Below are positions 1 through 7,530 of a stretch of 16,663 bases of DNA, piece by piece. Made by a program: the position numbers and the translations under genes. The DNA lies in NCBI GenBank assembly GCA_018699075.1, contig JABIPV010000121.1, positions 1-16,663 on the forward strand, given 5' to 3'. Each line of letters begins with the position of its first letter. Position 1 is the first letter of the stretch. Under the pieces are notes generated by a model that saw only the letters and a list, made by a program, of their open reading frames with translations, ran no database searches and was not told the origin of the DNA. This DNA is from Kordiimonadaceae bacterium. Its GTDB lineage: Bacteria; Pseudomonadota; Alphaproteobacteria; Sphingomonadales; Emcibacteraceae.

Positions 1-58
1 ATAAGTTTGGTCGCGCTTAGGTAACTTATTAATTCGACATCAATAATTAAGGATAATT

Positions 59-973
59 ATGAACAGAAATACTGATTTTCACGGCGTTTACCCCATTCTT
101 TATAGTTTTTTTGACAAAGAAGGACAGCTAGACAGAAAAGCAATGCGTAGGCAAGTCGAAGGTTGTATCGCAGCGGGTGCCCACGGGATTACAATTATGG
201 GTCTGGCGACGGAAGTTGGCAAGTTAGATGTTAATGAGCGACGTAAAGTGATTGACTGGGTCGGTGAAGACATCGCTGGTCGTGTGCCTTACGCTGTAAC
301 CGTTGGTGAAGGTAGTGTGCCGGGACAAATAGAATTTGTAAAAGCCGCAATAGCTGCCGGAGCTGATTGGGCGATCCTGCAACCGCCAGCCATTTTAGGA
401 GTACCTGAAATTGAATATGTCAGATTCTTAGGCAACGTGGCTGATACAACAGACCTGCCCTTGGCAGTTCAAAATGCGCCGGGCGTGATGGCGACAAGCC
501 TTTCTAATGGCGGATTAAAAACGCTTAACAAACAGCACCCAAATGTTTGTTTATTAAAAGCAGAAGGACCAGCTACATATATTCATCAACTAATGCAAGA
601 TACAGAAGGTGCGTTTGACATATTTGGCGGCCTTGCGGGAATTCAATTTCCGGATAGTTTACGTGCGGGTTGTGTTGGCATGATCCCTGCGGCAGACGTG
701 TTTGATCCACAAATTCGAATATATGAACTTATGCAAAAAGGTGATCCAAAATCTGTTGCGGAAGCAGAAAGGCTTCATAAAGAGCTTCTGCCATTGCTTG
801 TTTTCATGATGAGTTCTGTTGAGAATTTTGTTGCTTACGGAAAAGATTTGATGGCACAGCGATTAGGTTTGGATAATGGTAACGCACGCCAACCATCTGT
901 ACCAGTAACGGATTTTGGTCGTGAGGTCGTATCTCACTGGACGCGTGAACTTGGGTCGTTTCCAAGTGTTTGA
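59..973 (+). CDS. DHDPS/N-acetylneuraminate lyase family (class I aldolase-fold) protein
   Basis: This 304-residue protein has the length and layout of the dihydrodipicolinate synthase / NAL / KDG-aldolase superfamily, a TIM barrel that forms a Schiff base with pyruvate. The N-terminal barrel start GVYPILYSFFDKEGQLD (about residues 9-25) and a GLATE segment (48-52) sit where family members have GTTGE. LLKAEG places the Schiff-base lysine at K167. The Tyr of the usual YN(I/V)P motif is replaced: the sequence reads VQNAP with Gln at 138. Relatives with QNAP exist, so this points to a subfamily without the canonical Tyr relay rather than decay. As first gene of a transporter operon it probably cleaves or dehydrates a 2-keto-3-deoxy sugar acid; that role is inferred. 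The start is supported by AAGG at 49-52, six bases before ATG. The family call is firm, the substrate unknown. Confidence 0.88.
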   Translation: MNRNTDFHGVYPILYSFFDKEGQLDRKAMRRQVEGCIAAGAHGITIMGLATEVGKLDVNERRKVIDWVGEDIAGRVPYAVTVGEGSVPGQIEFVKAAIAAGADWAILQPPAILGVPEIEYVRFLGNVADTTDLPLAVQNAPGVMATSLSNGGLKTLNKQHPNVCLLKAEGPATYIHQLMQDTEGAFDIFGGLAGIQFPDSLRAGCVGMIPAADVFDPQIRIYELMQKGDPKSVAEAERLHKELLPLLVFMMSSVENFVAYGKDLMAQRLGLDNGNARQPSVPVTDFGREVVSHWTRELGSFPSV

Positions 974-1042
974 CATGATGAATGTGAATGTTAACTTAGA
1001 AGCACTGTATTATTAGAAATTAAATGTAACTGGGAATTATAC

Positions 1043-2011
1043 ATGATTAAATCTTTTAGAAAATTAACCTCAATGTCTTTGATTTTAGTCATGATGTCTG
1101 CTGCATACAGCCATGTTCAGGCGGCGGACTTCCCTTCGAAACGAGTGACAATGATCTGTCCATGGGCAGCGGGCGGTGGTACAGATACATTTTTACGTGG
1201 ACTGGCAAGAAATACGGAACCTTTTTTAGGGCAAACCATAACGATTAACAATAAAACAGGTGGAAGCGGTGCTATAGGTCATGCTGCTGGCGTTAGGGCA
1301 CGATCAGACGGTTATACCGTGACAATGGTTACTTTTGATATTCTGACATTACCCCCTCAAGGTTTTGTACCGTTTACTTATAAAGACTATGATTTGCTCA
1401 TGCGTGTAAATATGGACCCTGCTGCGATTACGGTTCCCATCGACGCACCTTATAATACAATCGAAGAATTTGTCGCCTATGCGAAAGCAAACCCCGGTAA
1501 AATTAAAGTTGGTCACGCAGGTCCGGGTACGGCTTGGCATTTAGCGGGCAGTATTTTTGCTGAGAAAGTAGGTATAGACCTCGCTTATGTTCCTTACAAT
1601 GGAGCGGCACCAGCGGTTACGGCACTTGCCGGAAAACATATTCAAGCCGTTTCTGTTAGCCCTGCGGAGGTCCGTGGACAGGTTGAAGGTGGCACCGTAA
1701 AAATTCTTGCTGTGATGAGTGATGAACGTGTTTCAGGGTTTTCAGAAGTGCCAACTATGAAAGAAGAGGGCTATGATGTTAGCTTTGGTACTTGGCGTGG
1801 TTTAGCTGTTCCCAATTCAACACCAGATGATGCAAAAAAAATCCTTCATGACGCCTTTAAAAAAGGCATGGAAACTGACGCCTTTAAAAGGTTCGCCGCC
1901 GATTCTGGTCTCGGTGTTTCTTATATGAGTGCAGAAGATTGGGAAAAAGATTTATCAACGTCAGCAGTCAGTGTAGCGAACACTATGAAAAACTTAGGAT
2001 TAGTTAGATAA
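1043..2011 (+). CDS. TctC/Bug-type periplasmic substrate-binding protein of a TTT transporter
   Basis: This is the solute receptor of a tripartite tricarboxylate transporter. The 322 residues are normal for the Bug/TctC family. The N-terminus is a classical Sec signal: basic start (MIKSFRK), hydrophobic core about residues 10-22, and a probable cleavage site after VQA (A27). The mature protein opens with the family hallmark PWAAGGGTDTFLR (about 40-52), the loop that binds a ligand carboxylate, and later has the typical VPYNGAAPAVTALAG segment (about 183-197). TctB and TctA subunits follow directly, so the three form one system. Known ligands of the family are mostly carboxylates (citrate, tartrate, sugar acids, aromatic acids). 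The surrounding genes favour an aldonate, uronate or similar acid, but the sequence does not identify it. GGGA at 1032-1035 is a moderate ribosome-binding site. Confidence 0.93.
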   Translation: MIKSFRKLTSMSLILVMMSAAYSHVQAADFPSKRVTMICPWAAGGGTDTFLRGLARNTEPFLGQTITINNKTGGSGAIGHAAGVRARSDGYTVTMVTFDILTLPPQGFVPFTYKDYDLLMRVNMDPAAITVPIDAPYNTIEEFVAYAKANPGKIKVGHAGPGTAWHLAGSIFAEKVGIDLAYVPYNGAAPAVTALAGKHIQAVSVSPAEVRGQVEGGTVKILAVMSDERVSGFSEVPTMKEEGYDVSFGTWRGLAVPNSTPDDAKKILHDAFKKGMETDAFKRFAADSGLGVSYMSAEDWEKDLSTSAVSVANTMKNLGLVR

Positions 2012-2047
2012 TTTATTACTATCAAGTAACGGAGACTTAAAGTTAGC

Positions 2048-2509
2048 ATGAAACGCATAAATATTATTTTCGGAATAATCGGCTTAGTAATCTCGGCTTG
2101 CGTTTTTTATATGCTTAATAGTTTTCCTGAAGGACAACCCGGTGAAGTTGGTGCTGACTTCTTCCCTTATATCCTCGCCTATGGTTTAGGTATTTCTAGC
2201 CTCGTTCTGGTGCTTCAATCAGTAAATAGAAAAGCTTTAGAACCTGCGGAACCATTCAATATATTTGAAGCAGGCATACAAAGGGCAGGAATATCTTTGG
2301 TTGCGACGATTATTTATTGCTTGGCGATGGATAGCCTCGGTTTCCTTTTTTGCACCATGGTTTATTTGCCCCTTATGATGTTTTTGTTAAAGGAAAGAAA
2401 ATATTTCAAAATGATCCTCGTTAGTGGTGCAATTACGATAACAGTCTTTCTCGTTTTTAGCTCATTCCTAAACATAACTTTACCGTTAGGGACGATCTAT
2501 GGATATTGA
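2048..2509 (+). CDS. TctB-type small membrane subunit of the TTT transporter
   Basis: This 153-residue, strongly hydrophobic protein has the size and position of TctB subunits. Hydrophobic segments lie roughly at residues 5-23, 40-58, 80-113 (probably two helices) and 120-143, giving four to five membrane spans. The short EVGADFFPYILA stretch after the first helix resembles the conserved loop of the family, in which a Gly-x-x-x-(F/Y)P element precedes helix 2. The end, LPLGTIYGY, is also typical. TctB is poorly conserved and its precise role in the complex is unknown. The call rests on size, topology and its place between TctC and TctA. The gene overlaps the start of tctA by 11 bases, suggesting translational coupling. 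Confidence 0.88.
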   Translation: MKRINIIFGIIGLVISACVFYMLNSFPEGQPGEVGADFFPYILAYGLGISSLVLVLQSVNRKALEPAEPFNIFEAGIQRAGISLVATIIYCLAMDSLGFLFCTMVYLPLMMFLLKERKYFKMILVSGAITITVFLVFSSFLNITLPLGTIYGY

Positions 2510-3977
2510 ATTATTTATCGAAGCTCTGTTTGGTATTTTACAATGGAAACCGCTATTGATGATTTTTGCGGGTGTTGCCGGTGGGATATTGATTGGTTCT
2601 TTGCCCGGGTTGACAGCAACGATGGGAGTAGCACTTCTCGTACCGTTTACTTTTGGTCTGCCGTTTAACGAATCAATTGGTATGTTGCTAGGTATATTCA
2701 GCGGTTCTGTTTATGGCGGTTCGATCTCAGCTATATTGATTAATACCCCCGGAACGCCCGCGGCGGCGGCTACGCTTCTCGATGGTTATCCTCTCAGCCA
2801 AAAGGGTGAGGCTGGACGGGCATTAAGCATGTCGGTTTTTGCGTCATTTGTTGGTGGCTTTACGGGGGCGCTCATAATGACTTTTCTTTCGCCGCAAATA
2901 TCTCAATTAGCTCTCGAATTTAGTGCGGCAGAGTATTTTGGCCTGGCGACATTTGGTCTTTCGATCATTATTTCAGTTTCAGGAAAATCAATACTTAAAG
3001 GGATCATGGTAGGATTTCTTGGACTATTAATTTCAACCATCGGCATGGACCCTGTTTCAGGTTATCCTCGTTTCACTTTTGGTTCCATGAACCTTTTCGA
3101 AGGTCCAGCATTTATTCCCACCTTAATTGGACTTTTTGCCTTTGCAGAAGTATTTAAAGGTGTGGAACAATTAACGACAACAAAGCAAGTCGTAAGCAAA
3201 ATTAGTAGTGTCTTCCCATCTCTTAGCGACATAAAAAGGACATGGAAAGACATGGCGAAATCAAGCGTTATGGGTACATTTATTGGATCAATCCCCGGTG
3301 CGGGTAGTGATATCGCGGCTTTCGTGGGCTACAGCGAAGCCAAAAGAAGGTCTAAAAATCCTGAAAAATTTGGGACTGGTCAAATCGAAGGCGTTGCCGC
3401 AGCTGAATCCGCGAATAACGCTTGTTCGGGCGGTGCAATGATCCCCATGCTTTCACTTGGTGTTCCAGGTGATGCAGTAACGGCAATATTACTTGGGGCT
3501 TTTGTTATACAAGGCATCCAACCGGGGCCTATGCTCTATAAAGAAGATTTGGATGTGGTTTATTCTGTTTTCTCTGCAATGCTTGTTGCCAACGTAGCCA
3601 TGTTAATTGTCGGTTTTCTTGGCGTTCGCTTCTTTGCCAGGGCCATCACAGTGAGAAAAAGCATTTTGCTCCCTGCCATTTTCATAATGTCGATCGTTGG
3701 TGCTTATTCAATGAGAAATAATATGTTTGATGTTTGGCTGGCCTTGGGGTTTGGCGTTCTAGGTTATTTTTTGCAACGTTACCGTTTTCCAGTTTCTCCG
3801 ATCCTTCTGGCACTTATTCTTGGGCCTATGGCAGAAGCAAACCTTCGTCGTGCGCTCATAATTGCTGATAATTCAATGATAGACGTGCTCAGCAGACCTA
3901 TTACAGCTATTTTTCTGATCCTCGGTTTGGTTACCTTGATCATGTCAATACTTAGACAGAGGAAAGCTCATGATTAA
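2499..3977 (+). CDS. TctA-type large membrane subunit of the TTT transporter
   Basis: This 492-residue protein is the translocation subunit of the TTT system and has the usual length. Diagnostic family motifs are present: GSLPGLTATMGVALLVPFTF near residues 33-52, then GSVYGGSISAILINTPGTPA near 69-88, a pair that defines TctA proteins. A second, pseudo-repeated half carries GTFIGSIPGAGSDIAAFVGY and ESANNACSGGAMIPMLSLG, the equivalents of the first-half motifs. Multiple hydrophobic spans run throughout and the protein ends with a short basic tail (RQRKAHD). It is expected in the inner membrane with TctB, driven by an ion gradient. Its ATG overlaps the end of tctB, with AGGGA at 2488-2492 as ribosome-binding site. 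Its own end overlaps the following SDR by 8 bases. Confidence 0.95.
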   Translation: MDIELFIEALFGILQWKPLLMIFAGVAGGILIGSLPGLTATMGVALLVPFTFGLPFNESIGMLLGIFSGSVYGGSISAILINTPGTPAAAATLLDGYPLSQKGEAGRALSMSVFASFVGGFTGALIMTFLSPQISQLALEFSAAEYFGLATFGLSIIISVSGKSILKGIMVGFLGLLISTIGMDPVSGYPRFTFGSMNLFEGPAFIPTLIGLFAFAEVFKGVEQLTTTKQVVSKISSVFPSLSDIKRTWKDMAKSSVMGTFIGSIPGAGSDIAAFVGYSEAKRRSKNPEKFGTGQIEGVAAAESANNACSGGAMIPMLSLGVPGDAVTAILLGAFVIQGIQPGPMLYKEDLDVVYSVFSAMLVANVAMLIVGFLGVRFFARAITVRKSILLPAIFIMSIVGAYSMRNNMFDVWLALGFGVLGYFLQRYRFPVSPILLALILGPMAEANLRRALIIADNSMIDVLSRPITAIFLILGLVTLIMSILRQRKAHD

Positions 3978-4677
3978 CAAAACCACCCCTTTATGCAGTT
4001 TTGTGTCTGGAGGTACCAGTGGTATAGGACTAGCGCTCGCCAAAGGTTTGAAATCAGCTGGTTATGACGTGATAGCAGCTGGACTTGGTCCATTACCGAA
4101 GGACGAAGCATCTCTTAAATTTATTGAACTTGATGTACGCGATGATAACGCGGTTAAAAAACTTATTGGTGGTTTGGATGAATTAGACGCCGTCATTAAT
4201 GCAGCTGGGATCATTCGCAGGGAAGAAGAACTGAAACCTGAAGTGTTTGATCAAGTTATTGATATAAATTTAAACGGAACCATGCGGGTTTGTGCCGCAG
4301 CTCGCCCACTCCTCGCTAAGTCGGGTGGTTCAATTTTAAATATAGCTTCAATGTTAAGTTATTTCGGCGGTGGTTTGGTTCCCGGGTATTCTGCATCCAA
4401 AGGCGGTATTGTTCAATTAACCAAGTCGCTTGCGATTGCTTATGCGCTGGATAATATTCGCGTAAATGCTATCGCACCAGGTTGGATAGAAACCCCACTT
4501 ACTGAAAACCTTCAAAATGACCCTACAAGATATAAGGCTATCAAGAACCGTACCCCTATGAAAAGGTGGGGAACGACAGAAGACCTTATTGAGCCGGCAC
4601 TCTTTTTATTGGGATCAGGGGCGAGCTTTATTACGGGATCAGTTTTGAACGTAGATGGTGGTTATGCCGTCATGTAA
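3970..4677 (+). CDS. Short-chain dehydrogenase/reductase (SDR), classical type
   Basis: A 235-residue classical SDR, slightly short for the class. The cofactor-binding loop is SGGTSGIG (residues 13-20), NAAG follows at 77-80, and the catalytic set is N100 (in DINLNG), S127, Y140 and K144 (YSASK). The end of the second strand reads VIAAGLGP without the usual acidic residue, so NAD preference is not indicated and NADP is possible. The segment APGWIETPL and the C-terminal ITGSVLNVDGG are standard. It is translationally coupled to the TTT transporter (8-base overlap, GAGG upstream) and probably oxidises or reduces a hydroxyl/keto group on the imported acid. The family is certain; the substrate cannot be read from sequence. 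One of four SDRs in the window. Confidence 0.9.
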   Translation: MINKTTPLCSFVSGGTSGIGLALAKGLKSAGYDVIAAGLGPLPKDEASLKFIELDVRDDNAVKKLIGGLDELDAVINAAGIIRREEELKPEVFDQVIDINLNGTMRVCAAARPLLAKSGGSILNIASMLSYFGGGLVPGYSASKGGIVQLTKSLAIAYALDNIRVNAIAPGWIETPLTENLQNDPTRYKAIKNRTPMKRWGTTEDLIEPALFLLGSGASFITGSVLNVDGGYAVM

Positions 4678-4697
4678 CGGTAGAAAAGGAATGAATA

Positions 4698-5228
4698 ATG
4701 CCAGTCGTAGAAGAAGATGAAAACCCACGGGTCGCTTATCAGCTCCCTATGCCGCCAGACGCCCTGCCGGAAATAGTTGTTCCAGATGCACTTTCAGAAA
4801 ATGACGATCGCATGTGGGTCAAGCAAGCAGAAAATGTATATTTTAGGCCATTATGCTTAAATGTTTCGCAGGGTTACTGGATGAATTTACTTAAAGTGAC
4901 AAAGTCAGGGGTATTATCGCGCCATCGCCATCCAAATGCAGTTCACGGTTTTGTATTAAAAGGACACTGGCATTACCTTGAACATGATTGGGTAGCAAAC
5001 GAAGGTAGTTATGTTTATGAGCCGCCAGGAGAAACGCACACATTGGTCGTTCCGGATGATGTGGAAGAGATGATTACTTATTTTCAAGTAAATGGTGTCA
5101 TGTATTACGTCGACCCGTACGGTAAGCATCTGGGTTACGAAGATGTCTTTACAAAGATTGAGATGTGCAAAAAACATTTTGAGAAAGTTGGTCTTGGGGC
5201 TGATTTCGTCAATCAATTCATAAGATAG
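4698..5228 (+). CDS. Cupin-domain protein, 2,4'-dihydroxyacetophenone dioxygenase (DAD)-like
   Basis: This 176-residue, single-cupin protein has clear metal-ligand spacing: H76 and H78 (RHRHPNAVHG) in the first cupin motif, with H83 close by, and H114 in PPGETHTL in the second. The overall pattern (long N-terminal arm, then RHRHP...GFVLKGHWHYLEHDW, then YVYEPPGETHTL) resembles proteins annotated as the 2,4'-dihydroxyacetophenone dioxygenase family. These are non-haem iron enzymes that split the bond between a carbonyl and a hydroxymethyl carbon. I recognise the family by pattern only. In a sugar-acid operon the real reaction could be an oxidative cleavage of an alpha-hydroxyketone, an isomerisation or a lyase step; this is inference. 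AAGGA at 4686-4690 precedes the start. It sits 20 bases after the SDR and 16 before the flavoenzyme, so it is in the same operon. Confidence 0.75.
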   Translation: MPVVEEDENPRVAYQLPMPPDALPEIVVPDALSENDDRMWVKQAENVYFRPLCLNVSQGYWMNLLKVTKSGVLSRHRHPNAVHGFVLKGHWHYLEHDWVANEGSYVYEPPGETHTLVVPDDVEEMITYFQVNGVMYYVDPYGKHLGYEDVFTKIEMCKKHFEKVGLGADFVNQFIR

Positions 5229-5244
5229 TGAAGGAAATAATGTA

Positions 5245-6492
5245 ATGGATAATAATGATCAGTATCGCCGTAATTTTTTAAAATTCTTGTTGGCTAGCCC
5301 ACTTATTGGTTATGCGGGTGTAACAAAAGCCAGTGATGCCAGTAAATTAGATCCTGATTTACAGTTTATTATGGACCTTAAAAAAGAACTGATTTCTTCT
5401 CCCGAAGACGCGCTTAATATATTTGATTTAGAAGCGGTTGCCCGTGACACGCTCCCTCGCGCCCATTATGGATATATAGCCACAGGAGTTGGCGATGAAC
5501 GCAGCCAGATTGCCAATAGGCAAGGATATAGAGACATCCACCTTAAAGCACGGCGCATGGTCGATGTAAGAAACATTGATATGTCGGTTACTCTATTTGG
5601 AAGAAAGTGGGCTTCACCGCTTGCCATCGCACCAACCGGGCATCAAGGAGCTTATCATCCAGAGGGCGAATTAGCCGTAGCAAGTGCCGCTAAGGAAAAA
5701 GGGAAGTTGATGATGCTTTCAAATGTGACGTCTAATTCAGTCGAGGATGTCAATGAAGCCCGAGGGGAGCCTGTCTGGTTTCAACTATATGCCAGAAACC
5801 ATTGGCCTTCCAATTTGAAATTGATTGAACGTGCCGAGCGTGCAGGTTGTCCGGTTCTTATACTTACCGTCGATATGGTAGGCGCGAGTTACAGAGAAAC
5901 TCAGGACCGTTTCATGAAGCAAGATGACCGTGATTGCGCCGCCTGCCACGGAGAAGTTCGAAGTCCGTTTAGAGGTCGTCCCATGTATGACGGTATTGAT
6001 CTGGATGCTTATTTGGGTGCGGGGGAACGTTTTGACTGGGGTTTGGTCAAGAAAATCAAAGATACGACAGATATGAAGCTCATAATTAAGGGCATTACCC
6101 ATCCAATTGATGCCAAATTGTGTGTAGAGAACGGTGTTGATGGCTTAATTGTCTCTAATCATGGCGGCCGTTCGCAGGCAGATTCAAGAGGCACAATAGA
6201 GATATTACCTGATGTGATTAAAGCAGTAGACGGTAAAATTCCTGTCATGGTTGATGGCGGCATTCGCCGTGGTTCTGATATTTTCAAAGCCTTGGCATTA
6301 GGGGCAACAGCGGTTGATATTGGCAGGCCTTATCTTTGGGGATTAGGGGCTTTCGGCCAGGCTGGAGTAGAGCGTGTACTTGATATATTTGATGCAGAAT
6401 TAAAACTCGTTATGCAACAAATGGGCGTAACATCAATTGAACAAATAAAGTCTTCATCTCTCGCATTACCAAGGGGATTCGCGAAGAGTTAA
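5245..6492 (+). CDS. Tat-targeted FMN-dependent alpha-hydroxy-acid dehydrogenase (LldD-like) with CXXCH motif
   Basis: This 415-residue protein belongs to the L-lactate dehydrogenase / glycolate oxidase / mandelate dehydrogenase family, FMN barrels that oxidise 2-hydroxyacids to 2-ketoacids. Visible active-site elements are YIATGVGDE (about 77-85), FQLYA with Y182, LTVD (207-210), the lysine of IIKGI (K282) and the catalytic SNHGGR block with H306 and R309. FMN-phosphate segments are VDGGIRRGSD (336-345) and GRPYLWG (360-366). The N-terminus YRRNFLK (7-13) followed by a hydrophobic stretch is a twin-arginine signal, so a folded, FMN-loaded periplasmic enzyme is expected. The variable loop after strand 4 contains CAACH (231-235), a c-type haem attachment pattern. 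AAGGA at 5232-5236 supports the start. Its stop overlaps that of the convergent iclR. The product could feed respiration from lactate or an aldonate. Confidence 0.92.
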   Translation: MDNNDQYRRNFLKFLLASPLIGYAGVTKASDASKLDPDLQFIMDLKKELISSPEDALNIFDLEAVARDTLPRAHYGYIATGVGDERSQIANRQGYRDIHLKARRMVDVRNIDMSVTLFGRKWASPLAIAPTGHQGAYHPEGELAVASAAKEKGKLMMLSNVTSNSVEDVNEARGEPVWFQLYARNHWPSNLKLIERAERAGCPVLILTVDMVGASYRETQDRFMKQDDRDCAACHGEVRSPFRGRPMYDGIDLDAYLGAGERFDWGLVKKIKDTTDMKLIIKGITHPIDAKLCVENGVDGLIVSNHGGRSQADSRGTIEILPDVIKAVDGKIPVMVDGGIRRGSDIFKALALGATAVDIGRPYLWGLGAFGQAGVERVLDIFDAELKLVMQQMGVTSIEQIKSSSLALPRGFAKS

Positions 6493-7313
6493 TAATTTAA
6501 CTTATCCGATATTGCTTTAGCGCAGTTTAGTAATGGTTCAATATAATATGATCTGTTTTTATTAAGTCTGAAACTTGGCGTTGATACGCTTACGCTTGCC
6601 ACGGGTTCACCACGGGCGTTCACAATTGGTGCACCGTAGCAGACGATACCATTTTCATTTTCTTGATCGTCAATAATGAAGCCATCTTTTTGCGCTTTGA
6701 CAATTTTCTGCTGTAACTTAACTGGATCAGTCGTCGTGAATGAGGTTATTTGTTCCATGGGTAATCTATTAATAAGGTCTGAAAGTTTTTGTGGTTTAAG
6801 TCCCACAAGAAAAGCTTTACCTACGCCCGTTGTGTGAAAGGGTACAAGCATACCAATTACCGATGCCATGCGAACAACTTCACGGCTTTCCATTTTGTCA
6901 ATAATCATCATTTGTGTTCCGCTTGGTATAGCTAAATGAACAGTTTCGCCAGTTTCATCACCAAGACGTTCGAGATCAACCCTGGCAATTTGCCTAATGT
7001 CATTGTTAGCAAGTGCGTTTCGGGCAAGCGAAATAAGACGAGGACCAAGGCTATAGCGTTTTTCGGGTCGTAGAACAATTAGCAGCTCTGCTTCAAGAGC
7101 AGCCAGTACTCTATAAAGTGTAGGCCGAGTAAGATCGCTATCTTCTAAAATATCGGTTAATGAAGGAGGTCTAGGAGCATCCGCGATAAGCTGTAAAATC
7201 TCTATATTTCGGGAAAAACTTTTTGTCCCTTGAATAACTTTATGCAACCTATTTTCCTTCGAGCTCATTACTTGGTCAGTACCTAATCTTTTTATATCGG
7301 TTTTATAAATCAT
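6489..7313 (-). CDS. IclR-family transcriptional regulator
   Basis: A 274-residue IclR-type regulator. Residues about 34-80 form the winged helix-turn-helix (LTDILEDSDLTRPTLYRVLAAL is the helix-turn-helix part) and about 107-272 form the ligand-binding domain. Family hallmarks include ETVHLAIP (123-130), PFHTTGVGKAFL (158-169) and the GIVCYGAPI segment (222-230) with the conserved Cys of the effector pocket. A second in-frame ATG at residue 16 (base 7268) would remove an unconserved N-terminal arm; neither start has a strong ribosome-binding site, so the start is uncertain. It lies between the transporter operon and the 7531 operon and is divergent from the latter. It is therefore the likely local repressor or activator responding to the sugar acid or a 2-keto-3-deoxy intermediate (inference from IclR-family KdgR-like regulators). 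Confidence 0.93.
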   Translation of the reverse strand: MIYKTDIKRLGTDQVMSSKENRLHKVIQGTKSFSRNIEILQLIADAPRPPSLTDILEDSDLTRPTLYRVLAALEAELLIVLRPEKRYSLGPRLISLARNALANNDIRQIARVDLERLGDETGETVHLAIPSGTQMMIIDKMESREVVRMASVIGMLVPFHTTGVGKAFLVGLKPQKLSDLINRLPMEQITSFTTTDPVKLQQKIVKAQKDGFIIDDQENENGIVCYGAPIVNARGEPVASVSVSTPSFRLNKNRSYYIEPLLNCAKAISDKLNY

Positions 7314-7466
7314 TGTCCACTATATGGTCAGATTCATTTTATACGCTGATCTATCAAGGTGACTATGTTTAAAAGAAAACTCGGTAAGGTGTACTTATTT
7401 AAGTAAATAGTGAGTTATAAAATAAGCATAATTACATTCTTTTATATGTTAGGATCGTGAAAAAAG

Positions 7467-7483
7467 AATTCAATATTTGAATT
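7467..7483. promoter_or_regulatory. Candidate operator palindrome in the iclR / 7531 divergent spacer
   Basis: The 217-base spacer 7314-7530 separates divergent iclR and the mannonate-dehydratase-like gene. It holds a perfect inverted repeat, AATTCAA-TAT-TTGAATT (7-bp arms, 3-base centre), ending 47 bases before the ATG at 7531. IclR proteins bind short palindromes of about this size near their own promoters, which makes it a candidate operator. The spacer is very AT-rich, so a chance palindrome is quite possible. A weaker one, TACTT-ATTT-AAGTA, lies at about 7391-7404. No convincing sigma-70 promoter stands out. Confidence 0.3.
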
Positions 7484-7530
7484 AAATAAAGCATAATCAA
7501 TCGTGAGTTCAGTAATTAGAAAGACACATT

